The notes under the pieces were generated by a model. The model did not search any database and had not been told where the DNA came from. It was given only the letters and a program-made list of their open reading frames with translations. DNA of 64,000 nt from CAXQZU01 sp964228555 (lineage in GTDB: Bacteria > Planctomycetota > PLA2 > JAEUHO01): the NCBI GenBank assembly GCA_964228555.1, contig CAXQZU010000045.1, positions 49,877-113,876 on the forward strand. Reading direction: 5' to 3'. This document shows, piece by piece, positions 43,380 to 53,900 of this stretch. The translations under genes were made by a program, and so were the position numbers. Positions within the stretch are counted from its first letter, which is position 1. Every line of letters starts with the position of its first letter.

Positions 43380-44168
43380 CTACGGCCCGCGCGGGTTGCC
43401 CACGAAGCGCCGGCCCAGCAGCGCCAGCGTGGTGACGCTGGTGCGCACCAGCTTCATCTTCGACACGCCTTGCTTGCGGTCGTAGCGCAGCACCAGCGGC
43501 ACCTCGTCGATGCGCCGGCACAGGCGGCGCAGCTTGAGCAGCAGGTCCACCATGATGCTGAAGCCGCGCTGGTTGAGGAAGTTCGCGCCCCAGCGCCGGC
43601 GGCCGGCCGCCAGCAGGCTCACGCGGTAGAGGCGGTAGCCGCAGGTGTAGTCGCGCGCGCCGGGGAAGAGCAGGCGCAGCACCCACGAGGCGCCGTGGCT
43701 GATGAGGCGGCGGTACCACACCAGCCCGTGGATCTGGGCCCCGGGCTGGTAGCGCGAGGCGATCACGAGGTCGGCGCCGGCCTGCGCGCGTGCCCACATG
43801 CCCAGCAGCAGCTCGGGCGGGTGGGTGTGGTCGGCGTCCATCGAGGCCATCCAGTCCTGCGGCGCGGCGTGGGCCAGCACGTGCTCGATGCCGGTGCGCA
43901 TGGCTGCGCCCAGGCCACGGTTCACGCCGTGCGGCACCACCGTGACGGGGATGCCGTAGTCGCGGCGCGCCACGGCCGCCGTCTCGTCGCGGCTGCCGTC
44001 GTCCACGACCACCACCTGCAGCCGCGGGGCGCCCGGGCCCCAGGCGGCGTGCATCGCGGCGAGGTCCGTGAGCAGCGGCGCGAGGTTGGCGGCCTCGTTG
44101 TAGGCCGGCAGCATCATCCACAGGGCGGGCGCCGCGTGGGGGGCGGCGGCGGGGATGGGCTCGGCCAT
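43380..44168 (-). CDS. family 2 glycosyltransferase (polyprenol-phosphate type)
   Basis: 262 aa. GT-A fold: MMLPAYNEAANLAPLL at residue 18, VVVVDDGSRDETAAVAR near 52, NRGLGAAMRTGIEHVL near 84, and the metal-binding MASMDADHTHPPEL near 106. Resembles dolichol- or undecaprenyl-phosphate mannosyl/glucosyltransferases, without C-terminal membrane helices. TACGAT lies eight bases before ATG, so the leader is very short. wecB ends 34 bases upstream. It may help build a cell-surface glycan. Stop TAG. Confidence 0.88.
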   Translation of the reverse strand: MAEPIPAAAPHAAPALWMMLPAYNEAANLAPLLTDLAAMHAAWGPGAPRLQVVVVDDGSRDETAAVARRDYGIPVTVVPHGVNRGLGAAMRTGIEHVLAHAAPQDWMASMDADHTHPPELLLGMWARAQAGADLVIASRYQPGAQIHGLVWYRRLISHGASWVLRLLFPGARDYTCGYRLYRVSLLAAGRRRWGANFLNQRGFSIMVDLLLKLRRLCRRIDEVPLVLRYDRKQGVSKMKLVRTSVTTLALLGRRFVGNPRGP

Positions 44169-44201
44169 GCGCGGGCATCGTAGCCCGGCGGCGCGCGTGC
44201 C

Positions 44202-45329
44202 CTAGGCCGCGGGCTGCCAGGGTGCGACGGGCTCGCCGCACACGCTGGCGGCGATGCGCTGCGCGGCGGCGCCGTCGCCGAAGAGGTCGCGCGGGCGGAA
44301 GGCCGCGCGCGCGGCTGCCTCGGCCAGCAGGCGGTGGCCCTCGGCCTCGATGCGCTGGGCGTCGGTGCCCACCAGCAGGCCGGCGCCGGCTTCCACGATC
44401 TCGGGCCGCTCGGTCACCTCGCGCAGCACCAGCAGCGGCTTGCCCAGCGTGGCGGCCTCCTCCTGGATGCCGCCGCTGTCGGTGAGCACCAGCTCGGCGC
44501 GCTCCAGCAGCCAGACCAGGTCGCCGTACTCCACGGGCGGCAGCAGGCGCACGTTGGGCAGGTCCAGGGAGGCGCGAGCCGGGCCTTCCACCTGCGGGTT
44601 GGGGTGCACGGGGTAGGCGAAGGTGACCTCCGGGTGGCGACGCGCCAGCGCGGCGATGCCGCGGAAGGCCTCGGCCAGCGGGGCCCCGAAGGACTCGCGG
44701 CGGTGGGCCGTGACCAGCGCGAGGCGGCGCGCGCCGCGGAGCAGGGCGGGCACGGCCAGCGGCGCGCCCGAGAGGCGCGTGCGCGCCAGCGCCAGCGCGT
44801 CCACCGCCGTGTTGCCCGTGACCACGATGCGCGCCGCTTCCAGGCCCTCGCGCGAGAGGTTGCGCGCGGCGCCGGCGGTGGGAGCCCACAGGTGCTGGGC
44901 CAGCCGGTCGATCACGACGCGGTTGAGCTCCTCCGGGAAGGGCGCGTCCAGGCGCCCGGAGCGCAAGCCGGCCTCGACGTGGCCCACCGGCACGCCGCGG
45001 TAGAAGGCGGCCAGCGCGGTGGCCATGGCCGTCGTGGTGTCGCCGTGCACCAGCACCACGTCGGGGCGCTCGGCCTCCAGCACGGCGGTCATGGCCTCCA
45101 GCACGCGCGCGGTGAGCGCCGCGAGCGACTGGCCCGGCTGCATCAGCGCGAGGTCGATGTCCGGCACGATCCCGAAGAGGGCGTTGACCTGGTCGAGCAG
45201 GTGGCGGTGCTGTGCCGTGACGCAGGTGCGCACCACCAGCTCTCCGGCCCGGGCACGCAAGGCCGCCACCACGGGCGCCATCTTGATGGCCTCGGGGCGC
45301 GTGCCGTAGGTGACGAGGACGCGGCGCAC
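44202..45329 (-). CDS. wecB: UDP-N-acetylglucosamine 2-epimerase (non-hydrolysing)
   Basis: 375 aa, family length. Interconverts UDP-GlcNAc and UDP-ManNAc for surface polysaccharides. GTRPEAIKMAPVVAAL near residue 9, VHGDTTTAMATALAAFYRGV near 94, HVEAGLRSGRLDAPFPEE near 117, NRVVIDRLAQHLWAPT, VTAHRRESFG near 207, YPVHPNP, and LTDSGGIQEEAATLGKP near 288 are all conserved. GTG at 45329 lies five bases past the rhodanese TAG, so the two are probably co-transcribed. Stop TAG. Confidence 0.95.
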   Translation of the reverse strand: MRRVLVTYGTRPEAIKMAPVVAALRARAGELVVRTCVTAQHRHLLDQVNALFGIVPDIDLALMQPGQSLAALTARVLEAMTAVLEAERPDVVLVHGDTTTAMATALAAFYRGVPVGHVEAGLRSGRLDAPFPEELNRVVIDRLAQHLWAPTAGAARNLSREGLEAARIVVTGNTAVDALALARTRLSGAPLAVPALLRGARRLALVTAHRRESFGAPLAEAFRGIAALARRHPEVTFAYPVHPNPQVEGPARASLDLPNVRLLPPVEYGDLVWLLERAELVLTDSGGIQEEAATLGKPLLVLREVTERPEIVEAGAGLLVGTDAQRIEAEGHRLLAEAAARAAFRPRDLFGDGAAAQRIAASVCGEPVAPWQPAA

Positions 45330-45334
45330 GCGCG

Positions 45335-45703
45335 CTAGGCAGGACGCGCCGGGCCGAGCGCCAGGCCCGCGGCCTGCCACGCATCCAGGCCGCCGGCCAG
45401 GCTGCAGGCCTGCGTGAAGCCCATCTCGCGCAGCACCTGCGCCGCGAGGATGCTGCGCCGGCCGGTGCTGCAGACGACGACGATGGGCCCCTCGGGATCG
45501 AAGATCCAGTCGGGCGCGTCCAGCTCGAGGCGCCCGCGCGGGATGGACATGGCGTCCGGCACGGTGCCGCGCGCCACCTCGCCCGCCTCGCGCACGTCCA
45601 GCGCGAGTGCGCCGGCTGCCACGAGCCGCTGCGCCTCGGCCGGGCCCACCTCGGGCACCACCTGCTGCGCCGCGCGCACGAAGTCGTCGATGGTCTTGGC
45701 CAT
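45335..45703 (-). CDS. rhodanese-like domain protein
   Basis: 122 aa single rhodanese domain. Catalytic loop VVCSTGRRSILAAQVL with the active Cys near residue 80; ALDVREAGEVARGTVPDAMS near 34 and LAGGLDAWQAAGL near 103 are domain signatures. It probably transfers sulfane sulfur to a thiophilic acceptor. It lies just upstream of wecB, a link of unclear meaning. The start shares a symmetric promoter with the divergent methyltransferase gene. Stop TAG. Confidence 0.88.
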   Translation of the reverse strand: MAKTIDDFVRAAQQVVPEVGPAEAQRLVAAGALALDVREAGEVARGTVPDAMSIPRGRLELDAPDWIFDPEGPIVVVCSTGRRSILAAQVLREMGFTQACSLAGGLDAWQAAGLALGPARPA

Positions 45704-45712
45704 GCGCGGTAG

Positions 45713-45722
45713 GTTCTAGGTT
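45713..45722. promoter_or_regulatory. symmetric bidirectional -10 element (rhodanese / methyltransferase)
   Basis: GTTCTAGGTT carries TAGAAC on the minus strand (45718-45713) and TAGGTT on the plus strand (45717-45722), sharing TA. A second TAGGTT lies seven bases upstream at 45710-45715. Minus-strand spacing to ATG at 45703 is nine bases. Confidence 0.4.
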
Positions 45723-45763
45723 CCTGCCGAGGCGGCCGCGCCACCTTGGCGGGGAGACCCCCC

Positions 45764-46452
45764 ATGCGCGAGCCCATCCGCCTCTTCGTCGAGTCCGCGG
45801 CGCGCCACCTGGCGGGCCCGGGCCCGGTCGTGGAGTTCGGCGCCTACCGCGTGGAGGGCCAGCAGCGCCTGGCCGACCTGCGGCCGCTGTTCCCGGGGCG
45901 CGAGTACACCGGCGTGGACCTGCGCGCAGGCCCCGGCGTGGACACGGTGGCCGACCTCGCCGCGTCGCCGCTGGCCTCGGGCAGCGTGGGCACGTTGCTG
46001 TGCCTGGAGACGCTCGAGCACGTCTTCGAGCTGCCGCGGGCGCTCGCGGAGGTGCAGCGCATGCTGGCCCCGGGCGGCCTGCTGGTGGCCAGCACGCCCT
46101 TCCACTTCCACATCCACGCGCACCCGGACGACTACTGGCGACTGACGCCCTCGGCGTGGGCTCGCTTGCTGGCGCCCTACGCGGCCTGGCGCGTGGGGGC
46201 CGTCGGCGTGCCCTCACGCCCTCACACCGTGCTGGTGCTGGCTGTCAAGGCGCCGGCGCCCGCGGACGTGCAGGCCCGGCTGGAGGCGGCCTCTGCCGCC
46301 ACCACGGCGGCGCTGCAGGTCCTCGCGCGCGCGCGGCCGCTGGGCGCGCGCATGGCTTGGGCCCTCAAGGCCCCGCTGCGCTCGCGCGGCGAGCGCGAGG
46401 ACCGCCGGCGTGCGCACGAGGTGGCCTGGCGCCGCAGCGAGGACGCGCGGGC

Positions 46453-46456
<4 letters not shown>
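45764..46456 (+). CDS. SAM-dependent methyltransferase (class I)
   Basis: 230 aa from ATG at 45764, with GGGGAG seven bases upstream. Rossmann fold: VVEFGAYRVEGQQRLADL (motif I region near residue 25), YTGVDLRAGPGVDTVADLA near 47, GTLLCLETLEHVFELPRALA near 75, and MLAPGGLLVASTPFHFHIHA near 98. Related to type-11 methyltransferases that act on glycans or small molecules. A basic C-terminal tail is present. Substrate unknown. Its TAG is in a CTAG palindrome shared with the ABC ATPase gene. Confidence 0.85.
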
Positions 46457-47138
<682 letters not shown>

Positions 47139-47139
<1 letters not shown>

Positions 47140-48344
47140 CAGGTCTCCTGCAGGTTGGCGCTGGCGTCGAAGCGCGAGGCCAGCCAGGCCGGCAGCAGCG
47201 AGCCCAGCACGGCCACCAGCGTCGCCAGCGCGGTGGCCAGCGGCAGCCAGGCCAGCAGCGGGGCCACGTACAGGCCCAGCACGGAGCGGCCCAGCAGCAC
47301 CACGCAGCCCGTGCCCAGCGCGTAGCCCAGCACGCCGCCCAGCAACCCCAGCACCACGGCCTTGGCCAGCAGCACGCCCAGGATGCGCGCGCGGCTGGCG
47401 CCCAGCAGGCGCAGGATGCCGATCTCGCGGCGGCGCTGGTTGACGTTGGCCCACATGAAGTTGCCGATGGACAGGCCGCCCACCACCAGCACGATGGCCA
47501 GGAAGCCCCACGAGAGCCGGTCCATCAGGCGGTTGGTCTCCACCTGCGTGTGCACCACCTGCGCGATGCCCACCACGTGCGTGTCGGGCAGCACGTTGCG
47601 CAGGCGCGCGAGCAGGCCGTCGGTGATGGCTGCACAGCAGCCCATGATCTCGATGGCCGACACCTGCGGGCCCGAGCCCAGCGCCTGCTGCATCTCGTGC
47701 AGGTGCACGAACAGCCGGTCGTCATCCACCGTGCCCGTGGGGGGCAGCAGCCTGGCCACGCGCAGGTCGCGGTCCCAGATGCGCAGCGTGGCCCCCTCGG
47801 ACAGGCGCAGGCGCTGCGCGGCGCTGCTGCCCACCAGGCAGTCCTTGCGCCCCAGCACGTCCACCGGGCGGCGCTTGAGGCGCGGGTCGGCGTGCGGCGT
47901 GGGGTCAGCCGCGCACACGTGCTGCGCGCCCGGCTCGCCGTCGCCTTCCAGCTGCCAGGTGGGCTTGGCGGCCACCTCGTGGTCCGGCAGGATGCCGGTG
48001 ACGACGACGTCCTCGCCGGCCACCCGCCAGCGGCGCGAGAGCTTGGGCGAGAGGTTCTCGACGCCCAGCAACCCGCTGGTGGCGATGCGCTCGACGTAGG
48101 ACTCGGGCAGGGTGGGGGCGTCGATGTCGGCCGCGTGGTAGTCGTCGATGCGCGCGCCCTGCGGCAGCACGAGCACGTTGGCGCCCAGGCTGTCGAGGCG
48201 CACGGCCACGGCGCGCTGGCTGGCCACGGCCACGGCGCGGATGCCCACGATCACGGCCACGCCCAGCGTGATGGCCACCACGCCCGACACGAGGCTGCCG
48301 CGGCGGTGGCGGATCTCCTTCCAGGCCAGCCCGAGCATCGCCAT
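47139..48344 (-). CDS. FtsX/MacB-type ABC permease with Cys-bearing periplasmic domain
   Basis: 401 aa from ATG at 48344 (or 48338). Membrane segment 1 near 17-37 (GSLVSGVVAITLGVAVIVGI), a large periplasmic domain of about 235 residues, and three C-terminal segments (FLAIVLVVGGLSIGNFMWA, VVLGLLGGVLGYALGTGCV, PLATALATLVAVLGSLLPAW). RRREIGILRLLGASRARIL is the FtsX coupling motif. The periplasmic domain has Cys in QHVCAADP, GRKDCLVG and IMGCCAAI plus His, which could bind metal or form disulfides. Starts ten bases after the Cys-rich protein gene, suggesting joint function. Confidence 0.85.
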
Positions 48345-48354
48345 GGCGCGTGCG

Positions 48355-49101
48355 CTACGAGCCGCAGCTCGTGCAGCCGGGGTCCGAGCAGCAGGGGGCC
48401 TTGGCGCTGGCCGCCTTGAGCACGCCCTCGGCGGTCACGGCCTCGCCCTCGAGGCGGCCCAGCACCTGCGCCTTGGTGTTCATCACGATCACCACGGGAT
48501 CCGTCGCGTCGGGCTTGACCTTCATCTGGGCCAGGAAGCGCTTCTCGGCCACGTCCTGCGTGTCCACGAGCACCAGCCCGGCGCGGCCCTCCATGCGTCC
48601 TGCCGCATCGCGCGCCGCGGCGGCGGCCGCCTCGCGCGCGGGCATGCCGGCGTGCGTGAAGGCCAGCACGGCCACGCGGCCCTCGGCCATGTGCTTGAGC
48701 CACGCGGCCTTGGCCGGGGAGGGAAGCAGCGCGACGAGGCGCGCCGCCGCGCCCTCGGCCGGGCGCTGTGCGCCGGCCGGCACGCCGTTGCGGGCGATCA
48801 CCAGCACCAGCGGCACGGGCGCTGCGGCCAGGCGGAACGCGTCCACCGCAGCGGCGCGCGCGGGGTCCTGGCGGTCGAGGTGCAGCACGGTGGTGGCCGG
48901 GGCCAGCGATGCGGCGGCCTCGGCCACGCGGCGGGCCTCGTCGAGCCCCTGGCCCCCGTCGGTGACGACGAGGAACACGGCCTTGCCCGCGGCATTCGCG
49001 GCCTGCACGTCGGGAGCGGGCCCGGTCACCTCGGCGCCCAGCGGGGCTGCGCCGAGCAGCAGCAGGCAGGGCAGGACGAGCGAGAGCAGGACGGTACGCA
49101 T
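48355..49101 (-). CDS. exported thioredoxin-like-fold protein with CCSDPGC tail
   Basis: 248 aa. ATG at 49101 with GGAGG five bases upstream. Signal peptide ends near PLGA/EVTG (about residue 23). Two similar halves look like degenerate thioredoxin folds: VLHLDRQDPARAAAVDAFRL plus PLVLVIARNGVPAG, and LVLVDTQDVAEKRFLAQMKV plus PVVIVMNTKAQVLG. Neither keeps the CxxC active site. The extreme C-terminus is CCSDPGCTSCGS, a likely soft-metal site. A possible -10 (TACCCT) lies at 49120-49125. It sits between the TolC-like gene and the FtsX gene. A periplasmic metal chaperone or sensor is a reasonable guess. Confidence 0.72.
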   Translation of the reverse strand: MRTVLLSLVLPCLLLLGAAPLGAEVTGPAPDVQAANAAGKAVFLVVTDGGQGLDEARRVAEAAASLAPATTVLHLDRQDPARAAAVDAFRLAAAPVPLVLVIARNGVPAGAQRPAEGAAARLVALLPSPAKAAWLKHMAEGRVAVLAFTHAGMPAREAAAAAARDAAGRMEGRAGLVLVDTQDVAEKRFLAQMKVKPDATDPVVIVMNTKAQVLGRLEGEAVTAEGVLKAASAKAPCCSDPGCTSCGS

Positions 49102-49119
49102 GCAAGCCTCCAAGCCCGC

Positions 49120-49125
49120 AGGGTA
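49120..49125 (-). promoter_or_regulatory. -10-like hexamer inside the metal cluster
   Basis: TACCCT on the minus strand, with predicted initiation near 49113 and a short leader holding GGAGG before ATG at 49101. It would let the last three genes be transcribed apart from the RND genes. Confidence 0.35.
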
Positions 49126-49161
49126 GCGGTGTGCGTACGGGGGGAGAACCGAAACCAGCCC

Positions 49162-50451
49162 CTATCCGCCGGCGCGCGCGCCCGTGCCCGGGGCTTCGAC
49201 GGGGGGCGGGCCCGCCAGCGGCAGCCCCGGCCCGGCGGCACCTGCGGCGAAGGCTGCGCGCACGCGCGCCTCGGCGGCGGCCAGCCGTGCGTCGCGCAGC
49301 CCACCGTGGGCGTCGAGCACCTCGCGCGTGGCCAGCAGGGCCTCGGTGAAGCCCTGGGCGCCGGCCAGCATTCGCTGGCGCTCGCTGCCGGCAAGCGCCT
49401 GCGCGGCGGCAAGGCGCGCTGCCGCGGCCTGCACGCGTGCCTCGGCGGCCTGCCACTGCGCGCGCAGCGCCTGCGCCTCGGCCAGGGCCGCCAGCACGGT
49501 GCCGCGTACGCGGCTGCGCGCCGCCTCCAGTCGCGCGAAGGCCGCGCGCACCTCCTCCCCGGCAGCGAGCGGCAGTCGCAGCTGCACGGCACCGAAGAAG
49601 GTGCTGGGGTCGAGCACCAGCGAGGGCGAGAGCACGAGGCCCGGGTCGCGCGCGGCCTGCGCCTGCAGCACCTCGCCGCGCGCCACCTCGTAGGCCGCCA
49701 GCGCCCGCTGCACGCCGGGATGGACAGCCAGCAGCGCAGCCGGCCCGGCCGTGGGCACCGCGGGCCAGCCGGAGGCCGGGGGCTGCAGCACGGGTGCCGT
49801 GCCGGCCGGCGCGCCCACGCGCACGCCCACGCGCAGCGCATGGCCCAGCTGCTCCGCCGCGCGTGCGGCCTCGTCGGCTGCCCACGCGGCGCGGTCGGCC
49901 TCGAGCAGGGCCTGCACGGCCGCCGGCGCCAGCCCGGCCTGCACCAGGCCCGCGGCGTCCAGCGGCGGCGGGGCCTCCAGCGGCTCGGCCAGCGCTGCCT
50001 CGCGGGCATAGGCGCGCGCCAGATCCTCGGCCGCCTCGCGTGTGCGGGCTGCCAGCTCGCGGCCGGCCTCGTCCCGGCGCAGGCGTGCCAGCACGCGCTC
50101 GGCGCGCGCGGGGCCCTGCCCCAGCACGGCCAGCAGGTCCAGCGTGAGCACGCCCTCGGGACGCCGGTCGGTCTCGGTGCCCGCACTGGCCTCCAGCGCG
50201 CCCGGCGAGGGCGCGGCCACGCCCGCGGCCGCCGCACGTGCGGCGGCCAGCGAGGGGTCGTGGGCGAGCGTGCGCGCCAGCGCCTCGTCCCACGCCAGCG
50301 GGCCGTCCAGCGCCGGGGCCTCGCTCGCCGCCAGCGAGGCCGGCTCGAGCGTCGCGCCCGGCAGCGGGCGTGCGCAGCCGCCGCCGGCGGCGGCCATGGC
50401 CATGGCCAGCACGCCGGCGAGGTGCAGCGGAAGGGTCGCGCGCGCGATCAC
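49162..50451 (-). CDS. TolC-family outer membrane efflux lipoprotein
   Basis: 429 aa from GTG at 50451, overlapping the previous stop (GTGA). Signal ending AGGGC (Cys about 20) suggests lipidation. Long Ala/Arg/Glu coiled-coil helices appear in two repeats (ELAARTREAAEDLARAYARE, VRAAFARLEAARSRVRGTVL, ALRAQWQAAEARVQAAAARL) with short beta-rich parts (DPGLVLSPSLVLDPSTFFGA, VQLRLPL), the plan of OEP/TolC proteins. It would form the outer-membrane duct for the RND pump in the same operon. Family match is by architecture; conserved sequence is low. Stop TAG. Confidence 0.82.
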   Translation of the reverse strand: MIARATLPLHLAGVLAMAMAAAGGGCARPLPGATLEPASLAASEAPALDGPLAWDEALARTLAHDPSLAAARAAAAGVAAPSPGALEASAGTETDRRPEGVLTLDLLAVLGQGPARAERVLARLRRDEAGRELAARTREAAEDLARAYAREAALAEPLEAPPPLDAAGLVQAGLAPAAVQALLEADRAAWAADEAARAAEQLGHALRVGVRVGAPAGTAPVLQPPASGWPAVPTAGPAALLAVHPGVQRALAAYEVARGEVLQAQAARDPGLVLSPSLVLDPSTFFGAVQLRLPLAAGEEVRAAFARLEAARSRVRGTVLAALAEAQALRAQWQAAEARVQAAAARLAAAQALAGSERQRMLAGAQGFTEALLATREVLDAHGGLRDARLAAAEARVRAAFAAGAAGPGLPLAGPPPVEAPGTGARAGG

Positions 50452-50966
50452 TTGTGGGCGTGCCCTTCGCCCTCGAGCGGGGCCTGGAAGGTCTTGCCAC
50501 CGAGCATGAGGCGGACGCGGCCTTCCCACGGGTCGCACTTGAGCGCGTCCGACTGTGCCTTCCAGTGCGGCGCGGTGCCGTCGGGCAGGCCGTCCACCGG
50601 GGTGAGCGGCACGTCGATGGGCCCGGCCTTGGACTGCACGGTCAGCACGGGCCGCGCCACGGGCACCGGCTTGTCGATCGTGGGCCCGTAGACGTAGAAG
50701 CCGATGTTGCCGCCGTCGTGGTCGTGCAGGATCTCGATGTGGCCCTCCTCGGCGCCGAGGACCTGGATCTCGCCACCATGCGGCGCGCTGTGGTCGTGGG
50801 CGTGGTCGGCCTGTGCCGGCGGCGTGGTGCCGGTGCCGCCGGCGCTGGGCGCCTCCTGCGCGCCGCATCCGGCGAGCAGCATGGCAAGCGCGAGCGGGGC
50901 GAGCGGGGCCCGTGCGTGGTGGCCGCGCTGGGTGCTGGGCGATGTGGGGTCAGTCGTTCGGGGCAT
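50448..50966 (-). CDS. His-rich lipoprotein of the metal-efflux operon
   Basis: 172 aa from ATG at 50966, overlapping the end of the RND gene by 17 bases; GGAG lies six bases upstream. Lipobox LLAGC near residue 33. Two His clusters (DHAHDHSAPHGGE near 54 and EILHDHDGGN near 78) and a terminal GEGHAHK suggest metal binding. The remaining domain (NIGFYVYGPTIDKPVPVARP, VLTVQSKAGPIDVPLTPVDG, GRVRLMLGGKTFQAPLEGE) is beta-rich. It is probably a periplasmic metal-capture protein that hands ions to the RND complex, by analogy to CusF, with which it shares no sequence. Ends in TGA. Confidence 0.78.
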   Translation of the reverse strand: MPRTTDPTSPSTQRGHHARAPLAPLALAMLLAGCGAQEAPSAGGTGTTPPAQADHAHDHSAPHGGEIQVLGAEEGHIEILHDHDGGNIGFYVYGPTIDKPVPVARPVLTVQSKAGPIDVPLTPVDGLPDGTAPHWKAQSDALKCDPWEGRVRLMLGGKTFQAPLEGEGHAHK

Positions 50967-53900
50967 GGGGGGCTCCAGGGGACGGGGGAACGGGGTGGGA
51001 AGGCAGGCCGGCCGTGGCGTCCGGCGCGGCACGGGCGCCGGGCAGGGCGAGGCCGAGGTCCTCGACCAGCTGCTCCTCGACCCGGTCGCGCCGCGGCGGC
51101 CGGGCGGCGTGGCGCTCGGCCGCGCGCCGGCCCAGCAGCAGGAACAGGCCGGGCGTGACCAGAAGGTCCAGCAGCGTGCTCGACACCAGCCCGCCGAGGA
51201 TCACGGTGGCCACCGGGTAGATCAGCTCGCGGCCGGGGCGGTCGGGCGTGAGCGCGATGGGCACCAGGGCGATGCCGGCGGTGAGCGCGGTCATCAGCAC
51301 GGGCACCAAGCGCTGCTTGCCGGCCTCCAGCACGGTCTCCACGCCGAAGGGGCGACCCTCCTCGCGGATCAGGTGCAGGTAGTGGTCCACCAGCAGGATG
51401 CAGTTGCGCGCCGCGATGCCGGCCAGCGACACGAGGCCGACGAGGACCGCGATCGACACGCTCTGGCCGGTCATCACCACCGCGGCCACCGCGCCCACCA
51501 GCGCCATGGGGATGCTGGCCAGCACCTGCAGGGCGAGGTTGGCCGAGCGGTAGTGCGCCACGAGGATGCCGAACATCGCCAGCAGGGCGATGGCCGAGAG
51601 CAGCACGATGCGTCGCGCCGCGGCTTGCTGGGCCTCGAACTGGCCCGAGATGCGCAGGCTGTAGCCGGGGCCCAGGCGCGCCTCCAGCGGGGCCAGCGCG
51701 GCGCGCACGTCGCGCACCACGTCGCCCAGCGCGCGGCCCTCCACGTTGTGCTTGACCACGATGCGCCGCGACCCGGCCTCGCGGTTGACGGTGGTGGGCG
51801 TCCAGCCCATGCGCACGTCGGCCACCTCCTGCACGAGGGCGCGCGCCCCGTCCGGGCCATGCACCACCAGCCGCCCGATGCGCCCGAGGTCGGCGCGGTC
51901 CTCGGGCTTGAGGCGCAGCACGACCGGCACGGGCAGGGCACCCGTGAGCAGGCGGTCCACTTCCTCGCCCTCCAGCGCGTGCTCCACCGTGGTGGCAAGG
52001 TCTTGCACGCGCAGGCCCCGCCGCGCGAGGTCGTCGCGCCGCGGCGCGACCTCGACGCGGCGCACCAGCACCTGCGGCTCGACGGCGAGGTCGGCCACGC
52101 CGGGCACGCCGGCCAGCGCGGCCTGCGCCTCGCCGGCCAGCACGCGCAGGCGCTGGAGGTCGTCGCCGAAGATCTTGACGGCCACCTGCGCGTTCACGCC
52201 CGAGAGCATGAACGAGAGCAGGTGCGCCAGCGGCTGCTCCACCTCGGTGGTCACGCCGGGCAGCTCCGCGGCGAGGCGCTGGCGGATGTCGTGGATCACC
52301 TCGTCACGGGTGCGCCCCGACTGCGTGTCGAAGGTGACGGTGGCGTGCGTGAGGAACACGCCCTCGGCGTGCTCGTCGCCCTCGCCGCGGCCCGTGGTGC
52401 GGCCCACGCCCGCCACGCCCGGCACCTCGCCCAGCACCTGCTCCAGGCGCCGGCCGAAGGCGTCGCTGGTCTCCAGGCTCACGCCCGGCGGCAGGCTCAT
52501 CAGCACCTGGGCCGTGCCCTCGTTGAAGGGCGGCAGGAACTCGCTGCCGCGCGTGGCCAGCACCACGCCGCCCGCGAGCGCCAGCGCGGCCGTGACGGCC
52601 CCGATGGCCACCGGGTGGCGGCAGGAGAAGGCCATCAGGCGCCCGCCCACGGCCTTCACGTGCCGCACGGAGATCGGGTCGTCCTTGCGCTCGGTGGCCC
52701 TCGCGCGGGGCAGCAGCCACGCGGCCAGCACGGGCGTGACGGTGAGCGAGACCAGCAGCGAGGCCAGGATGCTCACCACGTAGGCCACGCCGATGGGGGT
52801 GAAGAGGCGGCCCTCCATGCCCGAGAGCGCGAACAGCGGCGTGTAGACCACCACCACCAGCAGCGTGCCCACGAGGATGGGCTGGCGCACCTCGCTGGAG
52901 GCGCGGTAGACCACGCGCAGCGGGTGCAGTGGCTGGGGCAGGGCGCGGTTCTCGCGCAGGCGGCGGAAGATGTTCTCCACGTCCACGATGGCGTCGTCCA
53001 CCAGCACGCCGATGGCCACGGCCAGGCCACCCAGCGTCATGGTGTTGATGGACAGGTCGAAGAGCGCGAAGACCAGCGCGGTGATGCCCACCGAGAGCGG
53101 GATGGCGGTGAGCGTGATGAGGGTGGTGCGCAGGTTGAGCAGGAACAGGAACAGCACCGCCAGCACGAGCAGGGCGCCGTCGCGCACGGCCTCGCCGACG
53201 TTCTCCATCGCGCGCTGCACGAAGCCGGCCTGCGCGAAGATGGTGGGCACCACCTCGATGCCCTTGGGCAGCGAGGGGGCCAGGGCGGCCAGCTCGGCGT
53301 GCACGGCCTCCGTCAGCTCCACGGTGTCCACGTGGGGCTGCTTGAACACCACCAGCACCACGCCGGGCTTGCCGTCGATGCCGGCCTCGCCCACGCGCAC
53401 GGCCGCCGGGCCGTAGCGCACCTCGGCCACGTCGGCGGTGCGCACGGGCCGCGCCGGGCCGGCCCGCACCACGGCCGAGGCCAGCTCGGCGGGCTGCACC
53501 ACGAGGCCGGGCACGCCCACCTCGGGGCCCTCGCCGGCCACGGGCAGCACGCCGCCCGAGGCCGAGTGGTTGGCAGCGCGCACGGCCTCGGCCAGCTCGG
53601 CCAGTGCCACGTCATGGTGCTCGAGCGCACGGGCGTCCGCGATCACCTGCACCTGCCGCGGCGCGCCGCCGATCACCACCACCTGCGCCACGCCGGGCAG
53701 CGAGCGCACGCGCGGCTTGACCAGCGTGTCGGCCCAGCGGCGCAGCTCGTCGCGGTCGATGGACGGGTCGCCGGCGCGCAGGCCGAGGTAGAGCACCTGT
53801 CCCACGATGCTGCTCACGGGCGTGAGCTCGGGCACCACGTCGGGCGGCAGGCTGCTGCGCGCGGTCGCCAGGCGTTCCTGCACCACCTGCCGGTTGCGGT

